In this document: piece after piece, positions 16,298-25,002 of the stretch
How the letters are laid out: each line of letters begins with the position of its first letter
How positions within the stretch are numbered: position 1 is the first letter of the stretch
NCBI RefSeq assembly: GCF_004634245.1
Contig: NZ_SJTF01000002.1
Location: forward strand, 124,001 to 188,000
Direction of reading: 5' to 3'
Source of the DNA: Flavobacterium foetidum
GTDB taxonomy: Bacteria; Bacteroidota; Bacteroidia; Flavobacteriales; Flavobacteriaceae
DNA length: 64,000 nt
Notes under the pieces: generated by a model
Seen by the model: only the letters and a program-made list of their open reading frames with translations
Database searches by the model: none
Told to the model about the DNA's origin: nothing
Translations under genes and position numbers: made by a program

Positions 16298-17335
16298 ATG
16301 TCACAAAACAAAAATGCCTTAATACGCTACAAAACCATAGACAAATGCCTTCAGAATAAATACAGGCAATGGACACTCGAAGATTTAATCGAAGAATGTT
16401 CTGAAGCTTTATTTGAATATGAAGGACGACAGAACCCCATCAGTAAGCGAACAATTCAAATGGATATTCAGCTGATGCGGAGCGAAAAACTCGGTTACAA
16501 TGCGCCGATCGTGGTTTACGATAAAAAGTTTTATAAATATGAAGACGAAGATTTTTCGATAACCGATATTCCGCTGACAGAAACCGATATGAATGTTTTG
16601 ACAGAAACGGTTTCGATGTTAAAGCAGTTTAAAGATTTCTCTTTATTTAATGATGTTTCGGATATTTTGCAACGATTGGAGGATAAAATCTACTCCGAGA
16701 AATCGCATACCAGACCTGTCATTTATCTGGATAAAAATGAGAAACTAAAAGGATTGCATTATCTGGATGAAATCTATCAGGCGATTATCAAAAAAATGGT
16801 TCTGATTATTACTTATAAATCTTTTAAATCTGCTGAGGAAACAAAATTCCATTTTCATCCTTTTATCTTAAAGGAGTTCAATAATCGCTGGTTTTTAATT
16901 GGAAAGAAAAAAGCGTCACAGCCCATTACCAATTTGGCTTTGGACAGAATCATTTCTATTGATTACGATTTTAATCATCCTTATTTAGAAGAAGATTTCG
17001 ATGCCGATAATTTTTATAAGGATGTCATTGGCGTTACGGTCAATTCAGGGATGAATCCAAGACGCATTGAAATATGGGTTGACGCTTCAAATGCGCCCTA
17101 CGTACTCACAAAACCTTTGCATACTTCTCAGCGCATTATTAAGGAAAATGAAGACGGAAGCATAATCGTGCATTTGTTTGTGATACCAAATTATGAAATG
17201 GAAAGGCTGTTATTGGGTTTTGGAAGCTGTGTGGAAATTTTAAGACCCGAAAGTCTGAGAAATCGTATGAAAAAGATACTTCACGACGCCATTTCGCGCT
17301 ATGAACCAAAAGAATCAACTGAACAAAATGCATAA
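16298..17335 (+). CDS. WYL domain-containing transcriptional regulator
   Basis: The ATG at 16298 (MSQNKNALIRYKTID) is preferred because the upstream in-frame start reads through repeat sequence. The protein is about 345 aa, with an N-terminal winged helix-turn-helix (about 1-70, including SKRTIQMDIQLMRS), a WYL domain centred on the FHFHPFILKEFNNRWFLIGK segment, and a C-terminal WCX-like part. WYL proteins sense ligands or nucleic acids and often control defence or RNA-repair genes. It is the only regulator beside the rtcB/tRNA-like cluster and so the best candidate to bind the shared palindrome. That link is inference. Confidence 0.88.
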   Translation: MSQNKNALIRYKTIDKCLQNKYRQWTLEDLIEECSEALFEYEGRQNPISKRTIQMDIQLMRSEKLGYNAPIVVYDKKFYKYEDEDFSITDIPLTETDMNVLTETVSMLKQFKDFSLFNDVSDILQRLEDKIYSEKSHTRPVIYLDKNEKLKGLHYLDEIYQAIIKKMVLIITYKSFKSAEETKFHFHPFILKEFNNRWFLIGKKKASQPITNLALDRIISIDYDFNHPYLEEDFDADNFYKDVIGVTVNSGMNPRRIEIWVDASNAPYVLTKPLHTSQRIIKENEDGSIIVHLFVIPNYEMERLLLGFGSCVEILRPESLRNRMKKILHDAISRYEPKESTEQNA

Positions 17336-17508
17336 TTTTTTACAGAATGCAGAATTAAACTCATTTTAAAAACTAAAAAAGAGCTCATACAACTCTATAA
17401 ATGTTAAAATTACAAAAAAGAATAGTATATTACACTTAAAATAAACGACCCAAAAACCCTTCAAATTAGGGATATTTTCTAACCAACCAAAAATTTATTA
17501 AAAAATTA

Positions 17509-17540
17509 TATGCATGCATAGTATTTTTTAATTATATTTG
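17509..17540 (+). promoter_or_regulatory. Candidate MarR operator and -7 box of the fad operon
   Basis: A perfect 12-bp palindrome TATGCATGCATA (17509-17520) lies 12 bp upstream of a consensus -7 box TATATTTG (17533-17540), which is 19 bp before the regulator's ATG. The position suits autorepression by the MarR protein. Confidence 0.5.
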
Positions 17541-17559
17541 AAATCGATATAGTTCCCCT

Positions 17560-18045
17560 ATGAAAGACAAAACGATAGATTATATTTTGAGAGCAACCTG
17601 GCAGGCTGTTTCAAGAATGTACAACGAAGAAGCGGCAAAGTATGATGCCACAATGGCGACAGGATTTGCTCTTTTAAGTATGGATAAAGAAGAAGGAACT
17701 CCTTCAACCGCTTTAGGTCCGAGAATGGGAATGGAAGCCACAAGCTTAACCAGAACCTTAAAATCTATGGAAGAAAAGGGATTAATCCTTCGTAAAAAAA
17801 ACCCAAGCGACGGACGTGGCGTTTTGATTTACCTGACCGAGTTTGGAAAAGAAAAAAGAGATTTATCCAAAAATACAGTTCTGAAGTTTAATGAAACCGT
17901 TAGGAAACATGTTTCAGACGAAAAGCTGAATCATTTTATCGAAGTTGCTGAAATCATCAATGAATTGATTCAGGACAAAAACATATTTAATCATACAAGT
18001 GCCGACGAACTGGCGAAGCAAACAAAAAACACAGAAAACGAATAA
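17560..18045 (+). CDS. MarR family transcriptional regulator of beta-oxidation genes
   Basis: 161 aa. The winged helix-turn-helix includes LGPRMGMEATSLTRTLKSMEEKGLI and the wing RKKNPSDGRGVLIYLTEFG, which contains the DxR pattern typical of MarR proteins. It is the first gene of the block, 52 bp before the fadN-like gene on the same strand, so it probably regulates its own operon in response to acyl-CoA. A palindrome overlapping the promoter is a candidate operator. Confidence 0.9.
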   Translation: MKDKTIDYILRATWQAVSRMYNEEAAKYDATMATGFALLSMDKEEGTPSTALGPRMGMEATSLTRTLKSMEEKGLILRKKNPSDGRGVLIYLTEFGKEKRDLSKNTVLKFNETVRKHVSDEKLNHFIEVAEIINELIQDKNIFNHTSADELAKQTKNTENE

Positions 18046-18097
18046 TTTAAGATTTCTGAGATTATTTAGATTCTAGCAATAAAAACAATTAACAAAT

Positions 18098-20488
18098 ATG
18101 AAACGCACAATTAAAAAAGTTGCTGTAATTGGATCCGGAATCATGGGTTCAGGTATAGCTTGTCATTTTGCCAACATTGGTGTCGAAGTCTTACTTCTGG
18201 ACATTGTACCGCGTGAACTGACCGAAGCTGAAGCTAAAAAAGGATTAACACTTGAAAGTAAAGCCGTTCGCAACCGTGTGGTAAACGAACATTTGGCGAA
18301 TTCATTAAAATCAAAACCATCTCCTATTTACAGTCAGAAATTCGCTAGCCGAATCACTACTGGAAATACGAATGATGATATGGCAAAAATTGCTAATGTT
18401 GACTGGATTATCGAAGTTGTTGTTGAACGTTTGGACATCAAGAAATTGGTTTTTGAACAAATCGACAAATTCCGTAAACCGGGAACTTTGGTTACTTCTA
18501 ACACTTCTGGTATTCCAATTCATTTTATGAGTGAAGGAAGAAGCGAAGATTTTCAACAACACTTCTGCGGAACACACTTTTTTAACCCTGCGCGTTACTT
18601 AAAATTATTTGAAATTATTCCTGGTCCAAAAACTTCAAAAGAGGTATTGGATTTCTTAAACGAATACGGTTCTAAATTCTTAGGAAAAACTTCGGTTGTG
18701 GCTAAAGATACTCCGGCGTTTATTGGAAACAGAATTGGTATTTACGGAATCCAAAGTTTATTCCATTTAGTGAAAGAAATGGGATTAACGATTGAAGAAG
18801 TTGATAAATTGACAGGTCCGGTTATTGGTCGTCCAAAATCGGCTACTTTCCGTACCGTTGACGTTGTTGGTTTGGATACTTTGGTACACGTTGCCAACGG
18901 TATTTACGAAAACTGTCCGAACGACGAACAACATGAATTATTCAAACTTCCTGATTTCATTAACAAAATGATGGAAAATAATTGGTTAGGAAGCAAAACT
19001 GGACAAGGTTTCTACAAAAAAGTAGATAAAGACATTCTTTCTTTAGACTTAGATACATTAGAATATAGAGCAGCAAAAAAAGCAAATTTTGCCACTTTAG
19101 AATTAACTAAAACTATCGATAAACCAATCAATCGTTTTAAAGTTTTAGTAAAAGGAACTGACAAAGCGGGAGAATTCTACCGTAAGAGTTTCGCCGGAAT
19201 GTTTGCTTACGTTTCAAACAGAGTTCCTGAAATCACAGACGAATTCTACAAAATTGACGACGCTATGAAAGCTGGTTTTGGATGGGAAAATGGTCCATTC
19301 GAAATCTGGGATGCCATTGGTGTTGAAAAAGGAATCGAAATCATGAAAGCAGAAGGTTTAGAGCCTGCTGCATGGGTAAACGAAATGTTAGCTTCTGGAA
19401 GCAGCAGTTTTTATACTGTAAAAGAAGGCGCTACTTATTTCTACGATATTCCAACAAAATCACAAGTTAAAGTTCCTGGACAGGATTCATTTATTATTCT
19501 GAACAACATTCGCGAAAGCAAAAAAGTTTGGAGCAACAGTGGCGCTATTATCCAAGATTTAGGAGACGGAATCTTAAACTTAGAATTCCAATCTAAGATG
19601 AATACCATTGGTGGTGATGTTCTTTCGGCAATCAATAAAGCAATTGAATTGGCAGAAAAAGAACATCAAGGTTTAGTTATTGGTAACCAAGCAGCGAATT
19701 TCTCTGTTGGTGCTAATATCGGAATGATTTTCATGATGGCAGTTGAGCAGGAATACGACGAATTGAATATGGCAATCAAATTGTTCCAAGACACGATGAT
19801 GCGTGTTCGTTACTCTTCTATTCCAGTTGTGGTGGCACCTCACGGAATGACTTTCGGTGGCGGATGTGAAATGAGCTTACATGCTGATAAAGTGGTTGCA
19901 GCTGCAGAAACTTACATGGGATTAGTGGAATTTGGTGTTGGAGTTATCCCTGGTGGTGGTGGTTCTAAAGAAATGACTTTAAGAGCCTCAGATTTATTCC
20001 GTAAAAACGATGTGGAATTAAACGTTCTTCAAGAATATTTCTTAACAATCGCAATGGCTAAAGTTTCGACTTCTGGTTATGAAGCTTTTGACACTGGACT
20101 TTTACAACACGGAAAAGATGTTATTGTAGTAAATAAAGATCGTCAGATTGCTGAAGCTAAAAAACATGCGTTGTTAATGGCAGAAGCGGGTTATACGCAA
20201 CCTATCAGAAGAAATGATATTAAAGTTCTAGGAAAACAAGCTTTAGGTATGTTCTTAGTGGGAACTGACCAAATGCAGGCTGGAAAATACATTTCTGAGC
20301 ACGACAAGAAAATTGCTAACAAACTTGCCTACGTAATGGCTGGAGGTGATTTATCTGAAGCTACTTTAGTATCTGAACAATATTTATTAGATATCGAACG
20401 TGAAGCTTTCTTGAGTTTATGTACAGAACGCAAGACTTTAGAAAGAATCCAGTACATGTTGACTAAAGGAAAACCACTTAGAAACTAA
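18098..20488 (+). CDS. fadN: 3-hydroxyacyl-CoA dehydrogenase/enoyl-CoA hydratase fusion (FadN-like)
   Basis: 796 aa. The N-terminal NAD-binding Rossmann motif is VIGSGIMGSGIACHF (about 11-25), with GTHFFNPARYLKL and the 3-hydroxyacyl-CoA dehydrogenase C-terminal domain following. The enoyl-CoA hydratase/isomerase domain is at the C-terminus (GGGCEMSLHADKVVAAAETYM). This dehydrogenase-first order matches FadN of Bacillus and differs from E. coli FadB. It catalyses the hydration and oxidation steps of beta-oxidation. With the thiolase and acyl-CoA dehydrogenase downstream it reproduces a fadN-fadA-fadE order. Confidence 0.92.
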   Translation: MKRTIKKVAVIGSGIMGSGIACHFANIGVEVLLLDIVPRELTEAEAKKGLTLESKAVRNRVVNEHLANSLKSKPSPIYSQKFASRITTGNTNDDMAKIANVDWIIEVVVERLDIKKLVFEQIDKFRKPGTLVTSNTSGIPIHFMSEGRSEDFQQHFCGTHFFNPARYLKLFEIIPGPKTSKEVLDFLNEYGSKFLGKTSVVAKDTPAFIGNRIGIYGIQSLFHLVKEMGLTIEEVDKLTGPVIGRPKSATFRTVDVVGLDTLVHVANGIYENCPNDEQHELFKLPDFINKMMENNWLGSKTGQGFYKKVDKDILSLDLDTLEYRAAKKANFATLELTKTIDKPINRFKVLVKGTDKAGEFYRKSFAGMFAYVSNRVPEITDEFYKIDDAMKAGFGWENGPFEIWDAIGVEKGIEIMKAEGLEPAAWVNEMLASGSSSFYTVKEGATYFYDIPTKSQVKVPGQDSFIILNNIRESKKVWSNSGAIIQDLGDGILNLEFQSKMNTIGGDVLSAINKAIELAEKEHQGLVIGNQAANFSVGANIGMIFMMAVEQEYDELNMAIKLFQDTMMRVRYSSIPVVVAPHGMTFGGGCEMSLHADKVVAAAETYMGLVEFGVGVIPGGGGSKEMTLRASDLFRKNDVELNVLQEYFLTIAMAKVSTSGYEAFDTGLLQHGKDVIVVNKDRQIAEAKKHALLMAEAGYTQPIRRNDIKVLGKQALGMFLVGTDQMQAGKYISEHDKKIANKLAYVMAGGDLSEATLVSEQYLLDIEREAFLSLCTERKTLERIQYMLTKGKPLRN

Positions 20489-20490
20489 AA

Positions 20491-20516
20491 GCCTCGTAGA
20501 GGCATCCTGTTTGTAG
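20491..20516. repeat. Stray GCCTCGTAGAGGC unit before the transposase
   Basis: GCCTCGTAGAGGC followed by CTGTTTGTAG is the same palindrome that forms the tandem array at 21111-21450. It lies immediately after the fadN stop codon. Confidence 0.7.
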
Positions 20517-20539
20517 AAAATGAAATGATTTTTGGTTCA

Positions 20540-21072
20540 GCTCCGTAGGAGCGACCTGTTTTAAAACGAATTTTATGGCTAATACCTATTCACAAATTTA
20601 CATTCAAATTGTTTTCGCAGTAAAAAGCAGAGAAAATTTGATAAAAAAAGAAAACCGTGAAGAACTACATAAATTCATAACAGGTATTGTTTCAAACAGA
20701 GGACAAAAATTATTATCCATTTTTGCAATGCCAGATCACGTTCATATTTTGATTGGAATGAAACCAAACCTTTCATTATCAGATTTGGTCAGAGATATTA
20801 AAGCTGGATCATCAAAATTTATTAATGATAGCAAGTGGATTAATACAAAATTTAATTGGCAAGAAGGATTTGGAGCTTTTTCTTATTCAAAGAGCCATTT
20901 AGATAATGTGGTGAAATATATTCTAAATCAAGAAGAGCATCATAAAAAACAAACATTTAAAGAAGAATATCTTTCATTTTTAGAAAAATTTGAAATTGAT
21001 TATGACGAAAAATATTTGTTTGATTGGGTTGAATAACAAACGGGTTGGTAAAACAGGTCGCTCCTACGGAGC
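20540..21072 (+). mobile_element. IS200/RAYT-type mobile unit flanked by inverted palindromes
   Basis: GCTCCGTAGGAGCGACCTGTTT at the left (20540) and its reverse complement ending GCTCCTACGGAGC at the right (to 21072) bracket the transposase gene. A third, diverged palindrome GCTCCTTAGGAGC lies at 21477. The layout matches REP-associated tyrosine transposase units. No target duplication is visible. Confidence 0.7.
20575..21036 (+). CDS. IS200/REP-associated tyrosine transposase (Y1 HUH family)
   Basis: 153 aa. The HUH motif is in AMPDHVHILIG (about 42-52), and the likely catalytic tyrosine is in the later segment GAFSYSKSHLDNVVKYI. It is the size of a minimal TnpA with no TnpB partner. The gene is complete. 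It is flanked by inverted GCTCC palindromes and sits beside a tandem array of related GCCTC palindromes, as expected for a RAYT that acts on REP sequences. It lies between fadN and fadA. Confidence 0.88.
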   Translation: MANTYSQIYIQIVFAVKSRENLIKKENREELHKFITGIVSNRGQKLLSIFAMPDHVHILIGMKPNLSLSDLVRDIKAGSSKFINDSKWINTKFNWQEGFGAFSYSKSHLDNVVKYILNQEEHHKKQTFKEEYLSFLEKFEIDYDEKYLFDWVE

Positions 21073-21110
21073 TTGTAAACATATACCTAAATTAATGCTA
21101 CAAACAGTAG

Positions 21111-21450
21111 GCCTCTCCGAGGCAACTAGAGCAGAAATAATGTATGTAAATTTAAATAGCCTCGGAGAGGCAATCTGTTTGTAGCAGCAATAATGTATGT
21201 AAATTTAAATAGCCTCGGAGAGGCAATCTGTTTGTAGCAGCAATAATGTATGCAAATTTAAATAGCCTCGGAGAGGCAATCCGTTTGTAGCAGCAATAAT
21301 GTATGCAAATTTAAATAGCCTCGGAGAGGCAATCTGTTTGTAGCAGCAATAATGTATGTAAATTTAAATAGCCTCGTAGAGGCAATCCGTTTGTAGCAGC
21401 AATAATGTATGTAAATTTAAATAAGCCTCGGGGAGGCAATCTGTTTGTAG
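21111..21450. repeat. Tandem array of a 53-bp unit headed by GCCTCGGAGAGGC
   Basis: Six direct units start at 21159, 21212, 21265, 21318, 21371 and 21425, preceded by one inverted palindrome at 21111. Each unit is the GCCTCGGAGAGGC hairpin, then CTGTTTGTAGCAG, AATAATGTATG and TAAATTTAAATA. Units differ by only a few bases, implying recent expansion. No spacer diversity is present, so it is not CRISPR. Confidence 0.9.
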
Positions 21451-21537
21451 AAAATATAATTTAAATGATACGATTAGCTCCTTAGGAGCGACCTATAAAA
21501 ACATCAAAAACAAAAACAAAAACAAAAACAAAAACAA

Positions 21538-22719
21538 ATGAAAACAGCATATATAGTTAAAGCTTACCGTACAGCGGTAGGAAAAGCACCTAAAGGCGTA
21601 TTTCGTTTCAAACGTCCTGATGAATTAGCAGCAGAAACCATTCAGTTTATGATGGACGAACTGCCTAATTTTGACAAAAAACGAATCGACGACGTTATGG
21701 TAGGAAATGCCATGCCGGAAGCAGAACAAGGTTTGAACGTTGGACGTTTAATTTCTTTGATGGGATTAAAAGTGGAAGATGTTCCTGGTGTTACAGTAAA
21801 CCGTTACTGTGCATCTGGACTAGAAACTATCGGAATGGCAACTGCTAAAATCCAATCAGGAATGGCAGATTGCATCATTGCGGGTGGTGCAGAAAGTATG
21901 AGTTATATTCCGATGGGAGGTTACAAACCAACTCCAGATTATAAAGTTGCGGCGGCAGGTCACGAAGATTACTACTGGGGAATGGGTTTAACTGCCGAAG
22001 CGGTGGCTAACCAATACAAAATCTCTAGAGAAGACCAGGATGAGTTTGCGTACAACTCTCACATGAAAGCATTGAAAGCTCAGGCAGAAGGAAAATTCGA
22101 CAAACAAATCGTTCCGATTACTGTTGAGCAGACTTTCATCAATGAAAATGGGAAAAAAGAAACTAAATCATACGTTGTAAATAAAGACGAAGGACCAAGA
22201 GCTGGAACTTCTAAAGAAGCTTTAGCAGGACTAAAACCCGTTTTCGCTGCTGACGGAAGTGTAACGGCTGGTAACTCTTCTCAAATGAGCGACGGTGCCG
22301 CTTTCGTTTTAATCATGAGCGAAGAAATGGTAAAAGAATTAAACCTTGAGCCAATTGCACGTTTGGTAAACTTTGCTTCTTCTGGTGTTGAACCAAGAAT
22401 TATGGGTATCGGGCCCGTAAAAGCAATCCCGAAAGCACTGAAACAAGCTGGATTAGAATTAAAAGATATTGACTTAGTAGAATTAAACGAAGCTTTTGCT
22501 TCTCAGTCTTTGGCAGTAATTCGCGAGTTAGGCTTGAATCCAGATATCGTAAACGTAAATGGTGGAGCAATTGCTTTAGGTCACCCTCTAGGATGTACAG
22601 GTGCTAAACTTTCTGTTCAGTTATTCGACGAAATGAAACGCAGAGGTAATAAATACGGAATCGTTTCGATGTGTGTTGGGACTGGGCAAGGAAGCGCTGG
22701 AATTTACGAGGTATTATAA
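21538..22719 (+). CDS. fadA: Acetyl-CoA C-acyltransferase (3-ketoacyl-CoA thiolase)
   Basis: 393 aa, full length. The nucleophilic cysteine is in VNRYCASGLETI (about residue 90), and the other catalytic residues are in ALGHPLGCTGAKL and CVGTGQGSAGI. It cleaves 3-ketoacyl-CoA to acetyl-CoA and a shortened acyl-CoA, the last step of beta-oxidation. It is separated from fadN by the RAYT and repeats but keeps the same strand and operon order. Confidence 0.93.
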   Translation: MKTAYIVKAYRTAVGKAPKGVFRFKRPDELAAETIQFMMDELPNFDKKRIDDVMVGNAMPEAEQGLNVGRLISLMGLKVEDVPGVTVNRYCASGLETIGMATAKIQSGMADCIIAGGAESMSYIPMGGYKPTPDYKVAAAGHEDYYWGMGLTAEAVANQYKISREDQDEFAYNSHMKALKAQAEGKFDKQIVPITVEQTFINENGKKETKSYVVNKDEGPRAGTSKEALAGLKPVFAADGSVTAGNSSQMSDGAAFVLIMSEEMVKELNLEPIARLVNFASSGVEPRIMGIGPVKAIPKALKQAGLELKDIDLVELNEAFASQSLAVIRELGLNPDIVNVNGGAIALGHPLGCTGAKLSVQLFDEMKRRGNKYGIVSMCVGTGQGSAGIYEVL

Positions 22720-22752
22720 GAGAGTATTATTAAGTAAAGTATACGTTCAGTT

Positions 22753-22909
22753 TGTCATTTCGAGGAACGAGAAATCGCACTAGTATTTCGACAAAGTAAC
22801 CATACAGTTTGTCATTCCGAGGAACGAGGAATCTCCGCGACAATAATCCTCAAAGTTTGTCAATCGATGTGGAGCTACTTGCGGAGATTTCTCCTTCGTC
22901 GAAATGACA
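22753..22909. repeat. REP-like palindromic element, TGTCATTTCGA family, composite copy 6
   Basis: Two left ends (TGTCATTTCGAGGAACGAG at 22753 and TGTCATTCCGAGGAACGAG about 57 bp later) share one right end, GTCGAAATGACA. It looks like one element inserted into or recombined with another. It fills the gap between thiolase and acyl-CoA dehydrogenase. Confidence 0.75.
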
Positions 22910-22963
22910 AGATTAAGGATAAATGCATAAATAAAAAGATACTAAAACAAAAAAATAAAAGTC

Positions 22964-24754
22964 ATGAGCGACAAAACAAGAGGAGGTCAATTCCTAGTTA
23001 AAGAAACAAAATGCGAGGACATCTTTACTCCTGAAGATTTCTCGGAAGAGCAGTTAATGATGCGTGACTCTGTAAAAGAGTTCGTAGACAAAGAATTATG
23101 GGCGCATAAAGATCGTTTTGAGAAAAAAGATTATGCTTATACAGAAGCTTCGATGCGTAAAGCAGGTGAACTTGGACTTCTTGGAGTTGCAGTTCCTGAA
23201 GAATACGGCGGATTAGGAATGGGATTTGTTTCTACTATGCTGGTTTGCGACTACATTTCTGGAGCAACAGGTTCGTTCTCAACTGCTTTTGGTGCTCATA
23301 CCGGAATTGGAACAATGCCAATTACACTTTACGGAACTGAAGAACAAAAGAAAAAATACGTTCCGAAATTGGCTTCTGGAGAGTGGTTTGGTGCTTATTG
23401 CTTAACGGAACCAGGTGCAGGATCTGATGCAAACTCAGGAAAAACAAAAGCGGTTTTATCTGAAGACGGAACTCATTATTTAATTACTGGACAAAAAATG
23501 TGGATTTCGAATGCTGGTTTCTGCAGCTTATTCATCGTTTTTGCTCGTATTGGAGATGATAAAAACATTACAGGTTTCATCGTAGAAAACGATCCTTCAA
23601 ACGGAATTTCTATGAATGAAGAAGAGCATAAATTAGGAATCCGTGCTTCTTCTACTCGTCAGGTTTTCTTTAACGAAACAAAAGTTCCGGTTGAAAACAT
23701 GTTGTCTGAAAGAGGAAACGGTTTTAAAATCGCAATGAATGCCTTAAATGTTGGCCGTATCAAATTGGCTGCTGCTTGTTTAGATGCTCAAAGAAGAGTG
23801 ACTTCTGGAGCGGTAAAATATGCTAACGAAAGAATTCAGTTTAACACTCCTATTGCATCTTTTGGCGCTATCCGTTCTAAATTAGCTGAAATGGCAACTA
23901 ACGCTTATGCTGGAGAAAGTGCTTCTTACCGTGCTGCAAAAGACATCGAAGACAGAATCGCTGCTCGTGAAGCCGAAGGAACTTCTCACCAAGAAGCAGA
24001 ATTAAAAGGAGTTGAAGAATATGCTATCGAGTGTTCTATCTTGAAAGTAGCCGTTTCTGAAGACGTTCAAAACTGTTCTGACGAAGGTATTCAGGTTTTT
24101 GGCGGAATGGGATTCTCTGAAGATACTCCAATGGAAAGTGCTTGGAGAGACGCTCGTATCGCTCGTATCTACGAAGGTACAAACGAAATCAACAGAATGC
24201 TTTCTGTAGGTATGCTGATCAAAAAGGCGATGAAAGGACACGTTGATTTATTGGGGCCAGCAATGAAAGTTCAGGAAGAATTAATGGGAATTCCATCTTT
24301 TGATACTCCGGACTACTCTGAATTATTCTCTGAAGAAAAAGTAATCGTGGCTAACTTGAAAAAAGTTTTCTTAATGGTTGCCGGAAGCGCTGTTCAAAAA
24401 TACGGTCCAGAATTAGACTCTCATCAACAGTTATTAATGGCTGCTGCCGATATCTTAATCGAAATCTACATGGCTGAAAGTACAATTTTGAGAACTGAGA
24501 AATTGGCTAAAAAAGAAGGTGAAGATAAAGTACAAGAGCAAATCGCTATGGCAAAATTATACTTGTACAAAGCGGTTGATATCGTAAACTTAAGAGGAAA
24601 AGAGGGAATCGCTTCTTTCTCTGAAGGTGACGAACAACGTATGATGTTAATGGGACTTAAACGTTTCACTAAATATACTAATCTGCCAAATGTTGTGGCA
24701 CTTAGAGAAAAAATTGCAGAAAAATTAGTTGCAGAAAACACTTACTGCTTCTAA
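22964..24754 (+). CDS. fadE: Acyl-CoA dehydrogenase (FadE-like)
   Basis: 596 aa. FAD-dependent acyl-CoA dehydrogenase motifs are present: GAYCLTEPGAGSDA, GQKMWISNAGF, and the C-terminal QVFGGMGFSEDTPMES plus RIYEGTNEINR. A C-terminal extension of about 170 residues, as in very-long-chain or YngJ/FadE types, follows the core. It performs the first oxidation of beta-oxidation. It ends the fad block and is followed by a strong terminator. Confidence 0.92.
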   Translation: MSDKTRGGQFLVKETKCEDIFTPEDFSEEQLMMRDSVKEFVDKELWAHKDRFEKKDYAYTEASMRKAGELGLLGVAVPEEYGGLGMGFVSTMLVCDYISGATGSFSTAFGAHTGIGTMPITLYGTEEQKKKYVPKLASGEWFGAYCLTEPGAGSDANSGKTKAVLSEDGTHYLITGQKMWISNAGFCSLFIVFARIGDDKNITGFIVENDPSNGISMNEEEHKLGIRASSTRQVFFNETKVPVENMLSERGNGFKIAMNALNVGRIKLAAACLDAQRRVTSGAVKYANERIQFNTPIASFGAIRSKLAEMATNAYAGESASYRAAKDIEDRIAAREAEGTSHQEAELKGVEEYAIECSILKVAVSEDVQNCSDEGIQVFGGMGFSEDTPMESAWRDARIARIYEGTNEINRMLSVGMLIKKAMKGHVDLLGPAMKVQEELMGIPSFDTPDYSELFSEEKVIVANLKKVFLMVAGSAVQKYGPELDSHQQLLMAAADILIEIYMAESTILRTEKLAKKEGEDKVQEQIAMAKLYLYKAVDIVNLRGKEGIASFSEGDEQRMMLMGLKRFTKYTNLPNVVALREKIAEKLVAENTYCF

Positions 24755-24790
24755 TTTCAAAATAGTTTTTAGCTTTTAATTTGTTATAAT

Positions 24791-24827
24791 CCCGCACAAG
24801 TCCGAAACTGTGCGGGTTTATTTTTGG
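24791..24827 (+). terminator. Rho-independent terminator after fadE
   Basis: CCCGCACA and TGTGCGGG form an 8-bp GC-rich stem with a 10-nt loop, followed by TTTATTTTT. Confidence 0.9.
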
Positions 24828-24885
24828 ACATCATTTTTCTAAACAGTATAAAACTCAGCCCTAATTCTTTAGTTTGCATTTGCAA

Positions 24886-24893
24886 TATTTTTG
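24886..24893 (+). promoter_or_regulatory. -7 box TATTTTTG upstream of the chitinase
   Basis: TATTTTTG matches TAnnTTTG and lies among three TTTGCA repeats about 110 bp before the chitinase ATG. Confidence 0.4.
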
Positions 24894-25002
24894 CACCAAT
24901 TTGCAAAAAATTCGTTAAATAATACTCTAGGGGATAATCGCATTGCTAAATATCGAATCTAATGTTTTAATTTTAGCATTCTAAAACTTCAAAAAACAAA
25001 AA

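Noticed and set aside
16075..16359. Short coding frames overlapping the repeat before the WYL gene
   Set aside because: They are translations of the TGTCATTTCGA element; the WYL gene starts at 16298.
21111..21450. CRISPR array
   Set aside because: The 53-bp units are tandem copies with no diverse spacers, each unit starts with a palindrome, and there are no cas genes.
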